Source: an uncultured Clostridium sp.
GTDB taxonomy: Bacteria > Bacillota > Clostridia > TANB77 > CAG-508
Length of the DNA: 64,000 bases
Assembly: GCA_946499885.1 (NCBI GenBank)
Contig: CAMMTN010000002.1
Location: 21,085-85,084, forward strand
Direction: 5' to 3'
Part shown: piece by piece, positions 1 through 7,248 of the stretch
How positions within the stretch are numbered: the stretch's first letter is position 1
Layout of the letters: the number at the start of each line of letters is the position of its first letter
Position numbers and translations under genes: made by a program
Notes under the pieces: model-generated
The model's database searches: none
Told to the model about the DNA's origin: nothing
What the model saw: the letters and a program-made list of their open reading frames with translations, nothing else

Positions 1-111
1 ATTAATAGGTATTAATTTGAAATATTTAACTTCTGCCTCTTCTTTTTCCCAGCTCATATATCCATACTTTTCTAATTCTTTTAAATCTATTTCATCTTTT
101 ATTTTTAACAT
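1..111 (-). CDS. Partial phage-region protein, runs off the left edge
   Basis: A minus-strand frame starts with ATG at 111, preceded by a good AAAGGAGAA ribosome-binding site, and stays open to the window edge. The visible 37 residues are charged (MLKIKDEIDLKELEKYGYMS at the start) with no motif I recognise. It is the last visible gene of the minus-strand prophage early operon and directly follows the gene ending at 113. The C-terminus is not in the window. Function unknown. Confidence 0.55.
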   Translation of the reverse strand, partial: MLKIKDEIDLKELEKYGYMSWEKEEAEVKYFKLIPIN

Positions 112-112
112 A

Positions 113-394
113 CTATTCTCCTTTCTTTGCTTTAGTTTCAAAGTATTGCTTTGCACATATTTTACAGTCTTGAATACATTTGTCTTTTCGTAATTCATCT
201 TCACAAAAATTTTTAAAATTAATTCTATCATTATATTCATATTCTTCTATCATTAAATCAATTTGCTTATCTTTTTGTTGCAATTCATTTATAATATTTA
301 ATGTTAATAAATGCTCTTCATACATTTTACTTCTTTTAGATAATCTTTCTAATTGTTTTTCTCAATGTTCTTTTAAATCTTCAATTGTTATCAT
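113..394 (-). pseudogene. Small phage ORF interrupted by an in-frame TGA
   Basis: The strong site AAAGGAGAAAAC sits in front of an ATG at 394, overlapping the TGA stop of the upstream gene. This frame reads MITIEDLKEH, meets TGA at 362-364, and continues in the same frame as EKQLERLSKRSKMYEEHLL to a TAG at 113. The internal ATG at 325 has no good ribosome-binding site. The simplest reading is a nonsense change, for example Trp TGG to TGA, in a gene of about 93 codons. Alternatively a shorter 70-residue protein is made from 325. The C-terminal part has four cysteines (CEDELRKDKCIQDCKICAK) that could bind metal. Function unknown. Confidence 0.4.
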
Positions 395-809
395 TGTTTT
401 CTCCTTTCTCCTTTGCTAATTTTTGTATTTCCTTATCTGTTTCATCAAAATATTTTCCTTCATAATCCCAATGTAGTTCTCCACTTATCAAGTTTAAAAA
501 TTGGTTGCATTTTTGTTCTTGTCCTTGATTAAATAAATCAATATTATGTCCATCTTTTCTTACTCTTTTGCAAAATGCTTTGAATTTTCTACATTCGTGT
601 TCAAACAATTTTATTCTTTTATCTTTTTCTTCATTTTCTTTTTGTAGTTTAGTTATAAGGTTTAAAATTATTTCATATTCTTTGTATGGAATTGGTGTAT
701 CGCCATCATAATACGTACCTTCATACCCTTTCCTTTTATTTTCTAATTTACATTCATCAACTATTATTTCTATCATTTTAATAGCTTTCTTTTCTTCTTC
801 TGATAACAT
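381..809 (-). CDS. Hypothetical phage protein, charged and helical
   Basis: This 142-residue protein has GGAGGAATAACT before its ATG. It is rich in Lys/Glu with a likely coiled coil around residues 45-75. It ends in TGA at 381-383, overlapping the next gene start (394), and begins 3 bases after the RusA gene stop, so it is part of a tightly packed minus-strand phage operon. I do not recognise a family. The TGA here and the ATGA overlaps nearby show that TGA is used as a stop in this operon. Confidence 0.6.
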   Translation of the reverse strand: MLSEEEKKAIKMIEIIVDECKLENKRKGYEGTYYDGDTPIPYKEYEIILNLITKLQKENEEKDKRIKLFEHECRKFKAFCKRVRKDGHNIDLFNQGQEQKCNQFLNLISGELHWDYEGKYFDETDKEIQKLAKEKGENNDNN

Positions 810-811
810 AG

Positions 812-1225
812 TTATTCCTCCTTGTATTTTTCTATAATTGGAATATAAAGTTTATTCTCCATCTCCTTTATCTCAATTATTGTTTCTTCTCTGTCTTTTT
901 CATAAATTATTCGTGAACCATCTACACTTTGTACTATGTTATAGTTATCATCTGCTATAACGCCATACTTTACTAGAATATCTTGTATTGCATTTAGTAA
1001 ATTTACTATGTCTCTTTTTCGTTTGTCTTTGACGTAAAACGTACATTTTAGATTTACTGGTGTACTTATATTCTTTTTGTATTTCAAAAGGTAATAGCCA
1101 CATTCTTGTTCGAATTGCTTATATAATTTTCCCTGACTTACAAAAGGTTTACCTGTTCTACAATTAACATGTATTTCTTGACTGTTCTTTTTTGACCTGC
1201 ACATTAATGGAATCTTAATTATCAT
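812..1225 (-). CDS. rusA: RusA-family Holliday junction resolvase (phage)
   Basis: This 137-residue protein matches the usual RusA length. The middle contains KDKRKRDIVNLLNAIQDIL followed by GVIADD, the RusA pattern in which Asp residues of the D-x2-N and DD segments bind Mg2+ for resolving four-way DNA junctions during phage recombination or packaging. The N-terminal IPL-x-CRSKKNSQEI segment (strand plus basic loop) is also typical of the family. It starts inside an ATGA overlap with the upstream gene (1222-1225), indicating translational coupling, with AAGGAG upstream. Assignment from motif recognition only. Confidence 0.8.
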   Translation of the reverse strand: MIIKIPLMCRSKKNSQEIHVNCRTGKPFVSQGKLYKQFEQECGYYLLKYKKNISTPVNLKCTFYVKDKRKRDIVNLLNAIQDILVKYGVIADDNYNIVQSVDGSRIIYEKDREETIIEIKEMENKLYIPIIEKYKEE

Positions 1226-1641
1226 TTTTCTTTTGCTCCTTCCTGTTCTAGTATTTCTAAATCCTCTGTTAAGTACTTATATGTATATTTAGGATTGTTT
1301 TTTCTTCCTTCTAATTCTTTTAGATTCTTTAAAGCAATCATTATATCTCTTTCTATAAACTTACTTTTATATCTATCTATAAAGCTATCTTTTAATGAAC
1401 GTATTACATCTAACTCGTTTTTTATTTGTCTTCTTTCTTCTCTGACTTTCTTTAATAAACTAATTACTTTACATCTCGTTGCAGCATTTAAGTTGTGGTT
1501 TTCTATATAATGCAGTATTTCATCCTGTTTACTGTCTACAATGCTTTGTTCTTTGCTTAATTCTTCTTGCCTTTTATCTATGTCTTGAAATAACTTCAAT
1601 ACCAACTTTAAAATATCTGTCACTTGTAACTCTTCTGTCAC
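1222..1641 (-). CDS. Hypothetical phage coiled-coil protein
   Basis: I place the start at GTG 1641, which overlaps the TGA of the frameshifted gene upstream (GTGA) and lies 11 bases after AAAGGAG. An ATG at 1665 in the same frame is the alternative. The protein (about 139 residues) is nearly all charged helix (LKLVLKLFQDIDKRQEELSKEQS and similar), consistent with a coiled-coil or phage regulatory or structural protein. A naive frame joins it to the preceding gene as one 190-residue ORF. The CGG at 1701 argues that these are two genes. Confidence 0.5.
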   Translation of the reverse strand: MTEELQVTDILKLVLKLFQDIDKRQEELSKEQSIVDSKQDEILHYIENHNLNAATRCKVISLLKKVREERRQIKNELDVIRSLKDSFIDRYKSKFIERDIMIALKNLKELEGRKNNPKYTYKYLTEDLEILEQEGAKEK

Positions 1642-1794
1642 TTTTTCATTTGCTCCTTTCTCCATCTTTCTTGCCAGTCTGCCATACCTGGCATAAAACC
1701 GTTTACATCTCTGCTTTGGTATGTATCCTTCTTCTGCTTGTCCAGTGCATCCTAGGCACCAATAGCAGAGATATTTTCTATCTATTTGTTTCAT
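1638..1794 (-). CDS. Small cysteine-rich phage protein read through a CGG +1 shift
   Basis: It starts with ATG 1794 after AAGGAG. The first 31 residues contain YLCYWCLGCTGQAEEGY, a Cys-rich knuckle. Codon 32 is CGG (1699-1701). Staying in frame runs into the next gene with odd text (RFYARYGRLARK). Skipping the C gives Gly and then GFMPGMADWQERWRKEQ, ending at TGA 1638-1640, which overlaps the downstream GTG start. The small product, about 51 residues with a DWQE-like C-terminus, resembles small phage zinc-ribbon proteins I have seen, but the family is not named here. The +1 reading is inference. Confidence 0.6.
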
Positions 1795-2206
1795 TTAGTA
1801 ACTCCTTATTTTCGTATATGTTACCTATTATTTCTGTTTCCGTATATTCTAAAGTTTGTCCTATAACGTCGCTATCAAAATAATAATCTCCTATTGGCAC
1901 TAATTGAAAATAGCAATATTTTTCATTCCATATTATCCACGCTCTATCTATATCTATTTGCAATATGTCTCCCTCATATATTTCTTTTCCGTTTTTATCG
2001 TGTAAGCCTGTGTATTGTCCTATTGTTTCCGGCTTCACCTCAACCATATATACTGCATAATCATCTCTTTTAATGTTATCTAACAAGTCTAATAAAATAT
2101 AATATTTATAATCACTTATTACTAAATAACCATATACAAATTCTTCATCTTCAAAATAACTTGTATTATTATCTGTTGGTATTCCTCTAAATTTAATTTC
2201 TCTCAT
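1778..2206 (-). CDS. YopX-family phage protein
   Basis: This 142-residue protein begins MREIKFRGIPTDN and contains the family hallmark IGQYTGLHDKNGKEIYEGDI, as in Bacillus phage SPbeta YopX and many phage early-region proteins. The role of the family is unknown. It has AAGGAGATAAGT before ATG and overlaps the following gene by 17 bases, within the minus-strand early operon. Complete for its family, with no lesions. Its three CCG triplets were checked and all are out of frame. Confidence 0.85.
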   Translation of the reverse strand: MREIKFRGIPTDNNTSYFEDEEFVYGYLVISDYKYYILLDLLDNIKRDDYAVYMVEVKPETIGQYTGLHDKNGKEIYEGDILQIDIDRAWIIWNEKYCYFQLVPIGDYYFDSDVIGQTLEYTETEIIGNIYENKELLNETNR

Positions 2207-2235
2207 ACTTATCTCCTTATTCGTTATTTCCGAAT

Positions 2236-2563
2236 TTACTCTATATTCGGTATATGTTGCATATTTTCAGCCATCAACTTTTCCTCTTCTGTAGCTTTTC
2301 TATATACTGCAACATTTTTCTTCGTTACATAATCCACTTTTGTTCCACATTCTACTAACTCGTGATATTCATATACTAGCTCTGTCAAACGTGGTCTTAC
2401 ATGGTTCATATCAAAGTATTTTGAATATCCTTTTTTGGTTCATTTCTACTTCTATTTCTCTTGCTGTCATCTCTCTATTATCTATTATTTCTATTATTTG
2501 CATATACTTTGTTAATCGTTTGGGCTTTATATCTTCAAAGCTCATTTGTCTTGTTTCTATCAT
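2236..2563 (-). pseudogene. Phage regulatory-type protein with +1 frameshift at an A-run
   Basis: It starts ATG 2563 after GGAGTGATAACGA. The first 45 codons read MIETRQMSFEDI through AREIEVEMNQK, a winged-helix-like pattern. At AAAAAAGG (2429-2436) the frame ends soon in TGA, but skipping one base gives GYSKYFDMNHVRPRLTELVY and an open frame to TAA 2236. The joined product is about 108 residues and resembles phage proteins with an MTAREIA then a RLTEL segment. The shift here is at AGG within a run of six A, so homopolymer slippage or a simple indel is more likely than the CGG mechanism seen elsewhere. Confidence 0.5.
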
Positions 2564-2577
2564 TCGTTATCACTCCT

Positions 2578-2880
2578 TTATTTTTCTGGCATTTCATATA
2601 CAAATCCATTCTCTATTGCTATAGCTCCTACTTCATCTGATATTCTATTAGATATAGCTTTAAAAGTTTCTGTTGCTTTATATAATTTTATTATTTCTTG
2701 TAATACTTCTTTTGCTCTTTCTTCTGTTTCATAAATTCCTAATATATCTAGTCCGTCAATATTAGATACTGGAATATAGAATACAAAAAATCTATTTTCA
2801 TCTTCTACACTATCTATGTAAATATCTGTTACATTATTTAAATTTACTATTCCTTTTTTATCTTGCTTAACTATTATCAT
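2578..2880 (-). CDS. Hypothetical phage protein
   Basis: A 100-residue protein with a strong GGAGGAGAATAG before ATG. The N-terminal half is strand-rich (KKGIVNLNNVTDIYID then NRFFVFYIPVS) and the C-terminal half is helical (TEERAKEVLQEIIKLYKAT). This resembles small phage early proteins that carry a cofactor-free alpha/beta fold, but I cannot assign a family. It lies between the frameshifted gene and the next hypothetical protein in the same operon. Confidence 0.55.
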   Translation of the reverse strand: MIIVKQDKKGIVNLNNVTDIYIDSVEDENRFFVFYIPVSNIDGLDILGIYETEERAKEVLQEIIKLYKATETFKAISNRISDEVGAIAIENGFVYEMPEK

Positions 2881-2893
2881 CTATTCTCCTCCT

Positions 2894-3208
2894 CTATATC
2901 ATCATTAAAAACATTGGATTGTACTGTCCATATTTTTTGCGCACGTATTCTGCAATATCTTTTGCTCCATTTCTTGCTATACCTTGTGCCATTAACTGTT
3001 TTATAAATTTTTTTCTTGTCATGCTTTTTATTTCAAAACTACATTCGCCACTATAGTTTGTTGCATTTGTAATTTTCTCGTCAAATAATGTATTATCTCT
3101 TTCTATAAGTTCTGGTTCAACTGTTACAGAATTTATTACTCCATTTAATTCTCTTTGATTTCCATTTTCATCTATCATTACTAACTTTCCTAATAATTCA
3201 GTTCCCAT
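2894..3208 (-). CDS. Hypothetical phage protein
   Basis: A 104-residue protein with GGAGGGAAATAG before ATG. It has a strand-rich first half (VMIDENGNQRELNGVINSV) and a basic helical second half (MTRKKFIKQLMAQG then RNGAKDIAEYVRKKYG). Its start abuts the stop of the replisome organizer (3209), so the two are translationally linked. I do not recognise the family. DNA or RNA binding is possible from the basic tail but unproven. Confidence 0.55.
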   Translation of the reverse strand: MGTELLGKLVMIDENGNQRELNGVINSVTVEPELIERDNTLFDEKITNATNYSGECSFEIKSMTRKKFIKQLMAQGIARNGAKDIAEYVRKKYGQYNPMFLMMI

Positions 3209-3889
3209 CTATTTCCCTCCTACATTTGCATATAATTTACTAAAATCATCTTCGCTATAATCTCTTTGTTGTACTTTATTTTTTATCTCCTTCTTGCTAT
3301 TTTGTTTAAATTGTTTATCTTCTTTTTCTGCATCTGCAACTGTCTTTATCCCTTTTTTATTCCAGTTATTCAAAATGCCTTTTATGTATTGTATTGTTCG
3401 TATATCTGCCTCTACTGCTTTTTTCATAGCTAAAATTATCAGGTCTTTTTGCATTTCTTTAGCATAGTCTGATAATATTTCTAGCCCAAATGGAGTAATA
3501 GAGCCAATATTATTATTATAAAATTCAATGATTTCTTGTAAGCCGTCAACACAACTGTCGCTTACATTTTCATTTGCATTTTCATTCTCATTTACATTTA
3601 CATTTTCATTTACATTTACATTAGTTTCGCTTTTGCTATTACTTTGCCTGTCGTTTGCTTCTGTTTTGCTTCCTTTTTGCTTTTTTCCGTTTAGATATTT
3701 TTGAAAGTTTGCATCTAATTGTGGCTTAATTAATGTAAATATTGCTTTTGAAATTCCTGTTATTTCTATTTCTTTATGATTTAGTGCATATTCAGTTATT
3801 GCTTTATATACATTTAGTTGTTCTTGTTCTGGAATCTCTTTTATGGCTTCATAGAAACTTCTGTAAAATATAAAACTATCTCTTTCCAC
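3209..3889 (-). CDS. Phage replisome organizer / DnaD-like replication initiation protein
   Basis: A 226-residue protein starting with GTG at 3889 after AAAGGAGAAATTAT. The N-terminal 75 residues (MERDSFIFYRSFYEAIKEIP through AIFTLIKPQLDANFQKYLNGKK) match the phage DUF6291-type domain. A low-complexity Asn/Glu/Val linker (NVNVNENVNVNENENANENV) follows, then a DnaD-like helical domain around residues 120-190 (IIEFYNNNIG then YIKGILNNWNKKGI). Such proteins bind the phage origin and help load the host helicase. The linker is encoded by a short tandem repeat (3580-3640). Confidence 0.75.
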   Translation of the reverse strand: MERDSFIFYRSFYEAIKEIPEQEQLNVYKAITEYALNHKEIEITGISKAIFTLIKPQLDANFQKYLNGKKQKGSKTEANDRQSNSKSETNVNVNENVNVNENENANENVSDSCVDGLQEIIEFYNNNIGSITPFGLEILSDYAKEMQKDLIILAMKKAVEADIRTIQYIKGILNNWNKKGIKTVADAEKEDKQFKQNSKKEIKNKVQQRDYSEDDFSKLYANVGGK

Positions 3890-3910
3890 ATAATTTCTCC
3901 TTTCGTTAAA

Positions 3911-3936
3911 AGGGCTAGTATTTTGCCTAGCCCCTT
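3911..3936 (-). terminator. Hairpin between phage genes
   Basis: Inverted arms AGGGCTAG and CTAGCCC flank an 8-base loop and are followed on the minus strand by TTTT. It lies between the HNH-like gene and the replication gene, so it could partly terminate or attenuate the early operon. Confidence 0.55.
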
Positions 3937-3941
3937 GTTGT

Positions 3942-4319
3942 TTAATCTAAATAATTTTTTCCTATTAATTTTATAAATTCTTCTCTTGTATGTGTCTTTT
4001 CAAATTCTTTTTGAACATCTTTTTTTAATTGTAAAAGTATTTCTTCATTTGAATGACATTTTCTACATATTAATTTTACAAATCCATTCTCAATGCTTCT
4101 TTTTCTATTACTTCCTCCATAAACTTCGTGAGGATCAAGATGTTTAAATTCTTTATGACAGTAATCACATTTTCCTGCTTTTATTATCTTTTTATCTCTT
4201 TGTCGTTCTATCTTTATTAACTTGTTTGATTTTTTCTTTAATTCTGTCACTTTTTCTTTTGTTTTTCTTTCTTTTTTAGGAACTGGATTATAACTTGTAC
4301 TTAAATCTGTTACTATCAT
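3942..4319 (-). CDS. HNH-like zinc-binding phage protein
   Basis: A 125-residue protein. The N-terminus is strongly basic (KKERKTKEKVTELKKKSNK). Around residues 50-90 it has CDYC, LDPHEVYGGS, and ICRKCHSNEE, giving two CxxC pairs and a central DPHE, the arrangement of phage HNH/treble-clef nucleases. It overlaps the upstream gene by 4 bases (ATGA) and lies among recombination genes, which fits a role in processing recombination intermediates. The exact subfamily is not established, and a non-nucleolytic zinc protein is possible. Confidence 0.6.
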   Translation of the reverse strand: MIVTDLSTSYNPVPKKERKTKEKVTELKKKSNKLIKIERQRDKKIIKAGKCDYCHKEFKHLDPHEVYGGSNRKRSIENGFVKLICRKCHSNEEILLQLKKDVQKEFEKTHTREEFIKLIGKNYLD

Positions 4320-4849
4320 TTATCCCAACTCCTTAATAGACTGTCTATCTCTGCTTGTGTTTTTGTTTCTATGCCTTGTTCTTTTGCTTGCTGCACTAAA
4401 AGTTCTATTAATAAACTCATTTCTTTTGTGTTATATGTACTTGAACCATAGTAGCAATTTACTCTGATACATTTATCTTTTCTTGATACTTCTTGAATCA
4501 AAAATCCTAGTCCTTGCTTTTCCCATATTCTTTTCAAATTATCATATGCTTTTTCTTCTACTATCATTGGTTGGAATGTACCTATATTTAATATTGCATC
4601 TTTGTATACATCTTCTTTTGTAATTACTGCATCTGGTACAGTTAATTTTTTTGCTATCTTATCGCATAGAACCCAACAATAAGCATTTGCATTAAGTGTT
4701 CTCTTTTCTCTATGTTTATCTAGCTCTATATCAAGTTCTAAGCCTTTTAATTCTTCAAGATATGTAATTTCATTAGTATTGATTAATAACTGTATCTTAG
4801 GCTTTTTAGACAAATAATCTATACTTATGTCTGTTAATTGTCCTTGCAT
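4316..4849 (-). CDS. NinB-like phage recombination protein
   Basis: A 177-residue protein with the segment REKRTLNANAYCWVLCDKIAKKL, close to the LNANAY/W-x-L core of NinB/YdfU-type phage proteins, and a C-terminal YYGSSTYNTKEMSLLIELLVQQAKEQGIET that recurs in clostridial phage homologues. NinB of lambda participates in RecF-like recombination and binds single-stranded DNA. It sits between the annealing-protein gene and the HNH-like gene. Family membership is from pattern memory and moderately certain. Confidence 0.6.
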   Translation of the reverse strand: MQGQLTDISIDYLSKKPKIQLLINTNEITYLEELKGLELDIELDKHREKRTLNANAYCWVLCDKIAKKLTVPDAVITKEDVYKDAILNIGTFQPMIVEEKAYDNLKRIWEKQGLGFLIQEVSRKDKCIRVNCYYGSSTYNTKEMSLLIELLVQQAKEQGIETKTQAEIDSLLRSWDK

Positions 4850-4857
4850 TTAATCAC

Positions 4858-5655
4858 CTACTCAATGTTTTTAGTCAAATCAGTTCCTAAATCTAAATAG
4901 TCATTAATTATTTGTTGTTTTAGAAGTTCATCTTCTCCTGCTTGCTTTAAAGCTTCTTGTCCAAACATATAACAACTACTTTTATATACAACTTCTTGAT
5001 TTTCTGGAACTACTGTCTTGATTTTTGAATTTTGATTATATAATTCATCGTGCCATTTATGAGTCCTATTATTTATTTTTGCTAATTCTACTTCCAATCT
5101 TTTTAGTTGTTGTAAATTTAAATCTTCCAAAGTAGTCCACAGTTCTCTATTTATTACAACTGATAAATCTGTTACTACTATTCCTTGCTTTCTACATAAT
5201 TCATTAATTGCTATTTTTACTATCTTCATTGCATCTTCATAACTTATAAATACATTTGTATAAATTTCCTCTTTTTTATTTCTTAATTTATACGCTTCCA
5301 CTTTTACCATATCTTGTCCGCTTGCTATTCCATTATCTACACCAAATCCACAAAAACCTAATGCTCTTCCTATTGCAGATGTCTCACAATTTTCTAACAT
5401 CGAAATACTATTTACTAATCCTTTTTTTACTTCACTTGCATAACCAGTTGCTAATTCTTTTTCATCTTCTCCATATATTGTTGCTTTTATTGTTACATCA
5501 TTTTCTGTCTTATCTATAATTTCAGTTAATATTTTTCCATTTGGATTTAATTTTCTAAATGCAAGAACTCTTTCACTTACTTCTGCATACTTCTTTCCTT
5601 TTATGTCTGTCTTTTGAATTTCATTGTTAACTCTTTCCAATTCTTTATATTCCAT
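4858..5655 (-). CDS. Phage ERF/Rad52-type single-strand annealing protein
   Basis: The start is ATG 5655 (MEYKELERVNNEIQ). The upstream in-frame ATG is itself part of the ribosome-binding site (GGGAGGAAGC), so I prefer the downstream one, which overlaps the previous stop as TAATG. The product is about 265 residues. Residues 10-125 match phage recombination mediators of the ERF/Rad52 superfamily (KGKKYAEVSERVLAFRKLNP, ATGYASEVKKG, ENCETSAIGRALGFCGFGV), which bind ssDNA and anneal complementary strands. The C-terminal third is unassigned. The family name is inferred from these blocks. Confidence 0.65.
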   Translation of the reverse strand: MEYKELERVNNEIQKTDIKGKKYAEVSERVLAFRKLNPNGKILTEIIDKTENDVTIKATIYGEDEKELATGYASEVKKGLVNSISMLENCETSAIGRALGFCGFGVDNGIASGQDMVKVEAYKLRNKKEEIYTNVFISYEDAMKIVKIAINELCRKQGIVVTDLSVVINRELWTTLEDLNLQQLKRLEVELAKINNRTHKWHDELYNQNSKIKTVVPENQEVVYKSSCYMFGQEALKQAGEDELLKQQIINDYLDLGTDLTKNIE

Positions 5656-5870
5656 TAGATTGCTTCCTCCCAATAATCTTTTTCTTGTTGATTTTCTTCT
5701 CTTCTTCTCTCTTCTTCTAGCTTTTCTGATACTTCTTCTAATTCGTTTTCCGCCTCAAATTTAATGTCATTTATTAAATCTATATAATATTTATCGTTTA
5801 TATCATCTACTAATATGTCTAAAGTTCTTACTATATTGTCTAATTCATCATATCTATCTTGATAATCCAT
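5655..5870 (-). CDS. Hypothetical acidic phage protein
   Basis: A 71-residue, strongly acidic, helical protein (MDYQDRYDELDNIVRTLD, ending EKDYWEEAI). AAAGGAAGTCAA precedes its ATG, and its stop overlaps the ATG of the annealing-protein gene, so it is translationally coupled to it. Function unknown. Small acidic proteins next to phage annealing genes can be nuclease inhibitors or DNA mimics, but nothing here proves it. Confidence 0.5.
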   Translation of the reverse strand: MDYQDRYDELDNIVRTLDILVDDINDKYYIDLINDIKFEAENELEEVSEKLEEERRREENQQEKDYWEEAI

Positions 5871-5936
5871 TTGACTTCCTTTCTACTCTTGTGCTATAAT
5901 TAGTTCAAGAGTTCATATATTTGAATTTTATTTGAA

Positions 5937-6263
5937 TTAGTTGTTGGCTTGGTAATCTTCAACTAATTCTTTTATTTTAGCGATTTTTAAATCGTCTCTT
6001 CCATAGTTGTTTTGCTCTAATACTGTTTTTATACATTCTATTTGTCTGTCTTGTAACTCCGTTCTTTTCATTTCTGTATCATAATCATTTCTAGCTTTGT
6101 CTCTTTCTACTTTTAGTTTGTCAATAGCCTCATCTCTATTTTTTATCATTGCACCTTTATTTGCTATTTCTCTCTCTGCATCATTTATTCTATTAATGCT
6201 AAACAATGCACAAGTTGCATAACCAGTAAATATTCCGCATAAGCATCCAAATACTGCTAACAT
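5937..6263 (-). CDS. Phage membrane-anchored coiled-coil protein
   Basis: A 108-residue protein. Residues 1-22 are a hydrophobic membrane segment (MLAVFGCLCGIFTGYATCALF), followed by a long charged coiled coil (NDAEREIANKGAMIKNRDEAIDKL and on). AGAAAGGAGGAAGTGTA precedes the ATG. This layout, an N-terminal anchor plus a cytoplasmic coil, is common in small phage proteins of the early or lysogeny region. Function unknown. Confidence 0.6.
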   Translation of the reverse strand: MLAVFGCLCGIFTGYATCALFSINRINDAEREIANKGAMIKNRDEAIDKLKVERDKARNDYDTEMKRTELQDRQIECIKTVLEQNNYGRDDLKIAKIKELVEDYQANN

Positions 6264-6278
6264 TACACTTCCTCCTTT

Positions 6279-6407
6279 CTAAATCAAACTTGTTATATAA
6301 CCTGCCAATACACATGGCACTATCAACATTGCTAAAACCATTGTTGCACCTATTACATTACATACTGCTTGTCCTATTTTGCAGTATATCTTTTGTTCTC
6401 TACTCAT
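6279..6407 (-). CDS. Small phage membrane protein (42 aa)
   Basis: ATG 6407 with GGGAAG upstream reads 42 codons to TAG 6279-6281. The product starts MSREQKIYCKIGQAVCNVIG and continues with one hydrophobic helix (MVLAMLIVPCVLAGY). It fills the gap between the excisionase-like gene and the 108-residue membrane protein, with tight spacing on both sides. Function unknown. Confidence 0.55.
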   Translation of the reverse strand: MSREQKIYCKIGQAVCNVIGATMVLAMLIVPCVLAGYITSLI

Positions 6408-6412
6408 CTTTA

Positions 6413-6673
6413 TCACTTCCCTTCACATAAATAATCGTGTCTTTTGGTCATATACTCATTTAATGCTTGTCTACTTACTTTAAATGGCTTTGTGTACCTT
6501 TGTACTGGCAATTCTGGGTCATTAAACATTTTCTGTACCATATTAGTTCCTATATCAAATTCTGTATGAACTTGCTCTATTGTAAGTAATTCATATTGCG
6601 CCTCATTTTGTTTAATCTGTTGTTGTAATAATTCATTCGTTTTCTTTATCTCTGCTAAAATTTCTTTTTCCAC
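6413..6673 (-). CDS. xis: Excisionase-like helix-turn-helix protein
   Basis: The C-terminal half (LLTIEQVHTEFDIGTNMVQKMFNDPELPVQRYTKPFKVSRQAL, residues about 30-80) has the winged-helix layout of Tn916/phage excisionase proteins: a short HTH that recognises the arm sites, then a wing ending in an FKV strand. The N-terminus is a coiled coil. The ATG at 6682 touches its GAGAGGAG site, so GTG at 6673 (9 bases away) is the more likely start. Its gene lies in the early operon, consistent with control of integrase direction. Confidence 0.65.
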   Translation of the reverse strand: MEKEILAEIKKTNELLQQQIKQNEAQYELLTIEQVHTEFDIGTNMVQKMFNDPELPVQRYTKPFKVSRQALNEYMTKRHDYLCEGK

Positions 6674-6693
6674 TTTTTTCATCTCCTCTCTTT

Positions 6694-6707
6694 TGGTTGT
6701 GCTGTGC
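6694..6707. repeat. 14-bp phage repeat, copy 1 (TGGTTGTGCTGTGC)
   Basis: Identical 14-mers occur at 6694-6707 and 7254-7267 on the plus strand and at 9257-9270 as the reverse complement. They lie just upstream of xis, at the 3' end of cro, and in front of the integrase region. They could be excisionase/integrase arm sites, operators, or relics of duplication. Confidence 0.5.
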
Positions 6708-6759
6708 TTTACTTTTTCTTTACCACCATGTTATAATTCTGTTGAAAGGTGGTGCATTT

Positions 6760-7110
6760 ATGGAATGGTTTTCTTATGCAGTAGCTGTAATTCTTTTAAT
6801 ATCTTCTGTTGTTTCTCCTTGGTTAGTTACTCGCGAAAATAATAAACAACAATTAAAATTACGAAAATTAGATTTGTTTGAAATTGCTAAAAGAAATGTT
6901 TTAGAAAATTTTATTAATTGTGCTAGTAAATACGTTAACTCTTTTTCGCCAAAGGAACATGAAGAATATTTATGTGCTCTAAATTCTTTATATATTTATT
7001 TTGACAATATTCCTAGTGAAATACAAAATCTAACCTCTAATGTAAAACAATTTCCTAGTGAGTTAACCAATATTGTTCAAGTTCTATCAAAACAAATAGT
7101 GAAAGAATAA
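6760..7110 (+). CDS. Phage membrane-anchored protein of unknown function
   Basis: I start at ATG 6760 (MEWFSYAVAVILLISSVVSPWLV) because GAAAGGTGG lies just upstream. An upstream ATG in the same frame has no such site. The 116-residue product has one N-terminal membrane helix and a cytoplasmic helical domain. It is transcribed rightward, opposite to the early genes, and its 3' end overlaps the convergent 7055-7240 gene by 56 bases. Such single-helix proteins near the repressor can be superinfection-exclusion proteins, which is speculation here. Confidence 0.5.
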   Translation: MEWFSYAVAVILLISSVVSPWLVTRENNKQQLKLRKLDLFEIAKRNVLENFINCASKYVNSFSPKEHEEYLCALNSLYIYFDNIPSEIQNLTSNVKQFPSELTNIVQVLSKQIVKE

Positions 7111-7240
7111 TATTTAATATTACATAGACTGCGTATATCCATGTTGTTTCGTGGTCTATTTTTTTGTGCCAATTTATTAATACTGCTATTCCTACTATTG
7201 TTATAATTACCATTCCTAAAATTACTCTAAACCAATTCAT
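7055..7240 (-). CDS. Small phage membrane protein with two helices
   Basis: A 61-residue protein with a strong TAGGAGGAAGT before ATG. Two hydrophobic stretches (VILGMVIITIVGIAVLI and YAVYVILNIILSLFVLI) are separated by a short polar loop. It directly follows the cro-like gene in the early operon. Function unknown. The antisense overlap with the plus-strand gene is unusual but short. Confidence 0.55.
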   Translation of the reverse strand: MNWFRVILGMVIITIVGIAVLINWHKKIDHETTWIYAVYVILNIILSLFVLIELEQYWLTH

Positions 7241-7248
7241 ACTTCCTC

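Noticed and set aside
113-1225. Reassignment of TGA to an amino acid
   Set aside because: TGA ends several neighbouring genes in standard ATGA/GTGA overlaps, so the single in-frame TGA at 362 is better explained as a mutation.
3580-3640. Tandem repeat inside the replication gene as a CRISPR-like or structural repeat
   Set aside because: It encodes an Asn/Glu/Val linker in frame, typical low complexity between two phage protein domains.
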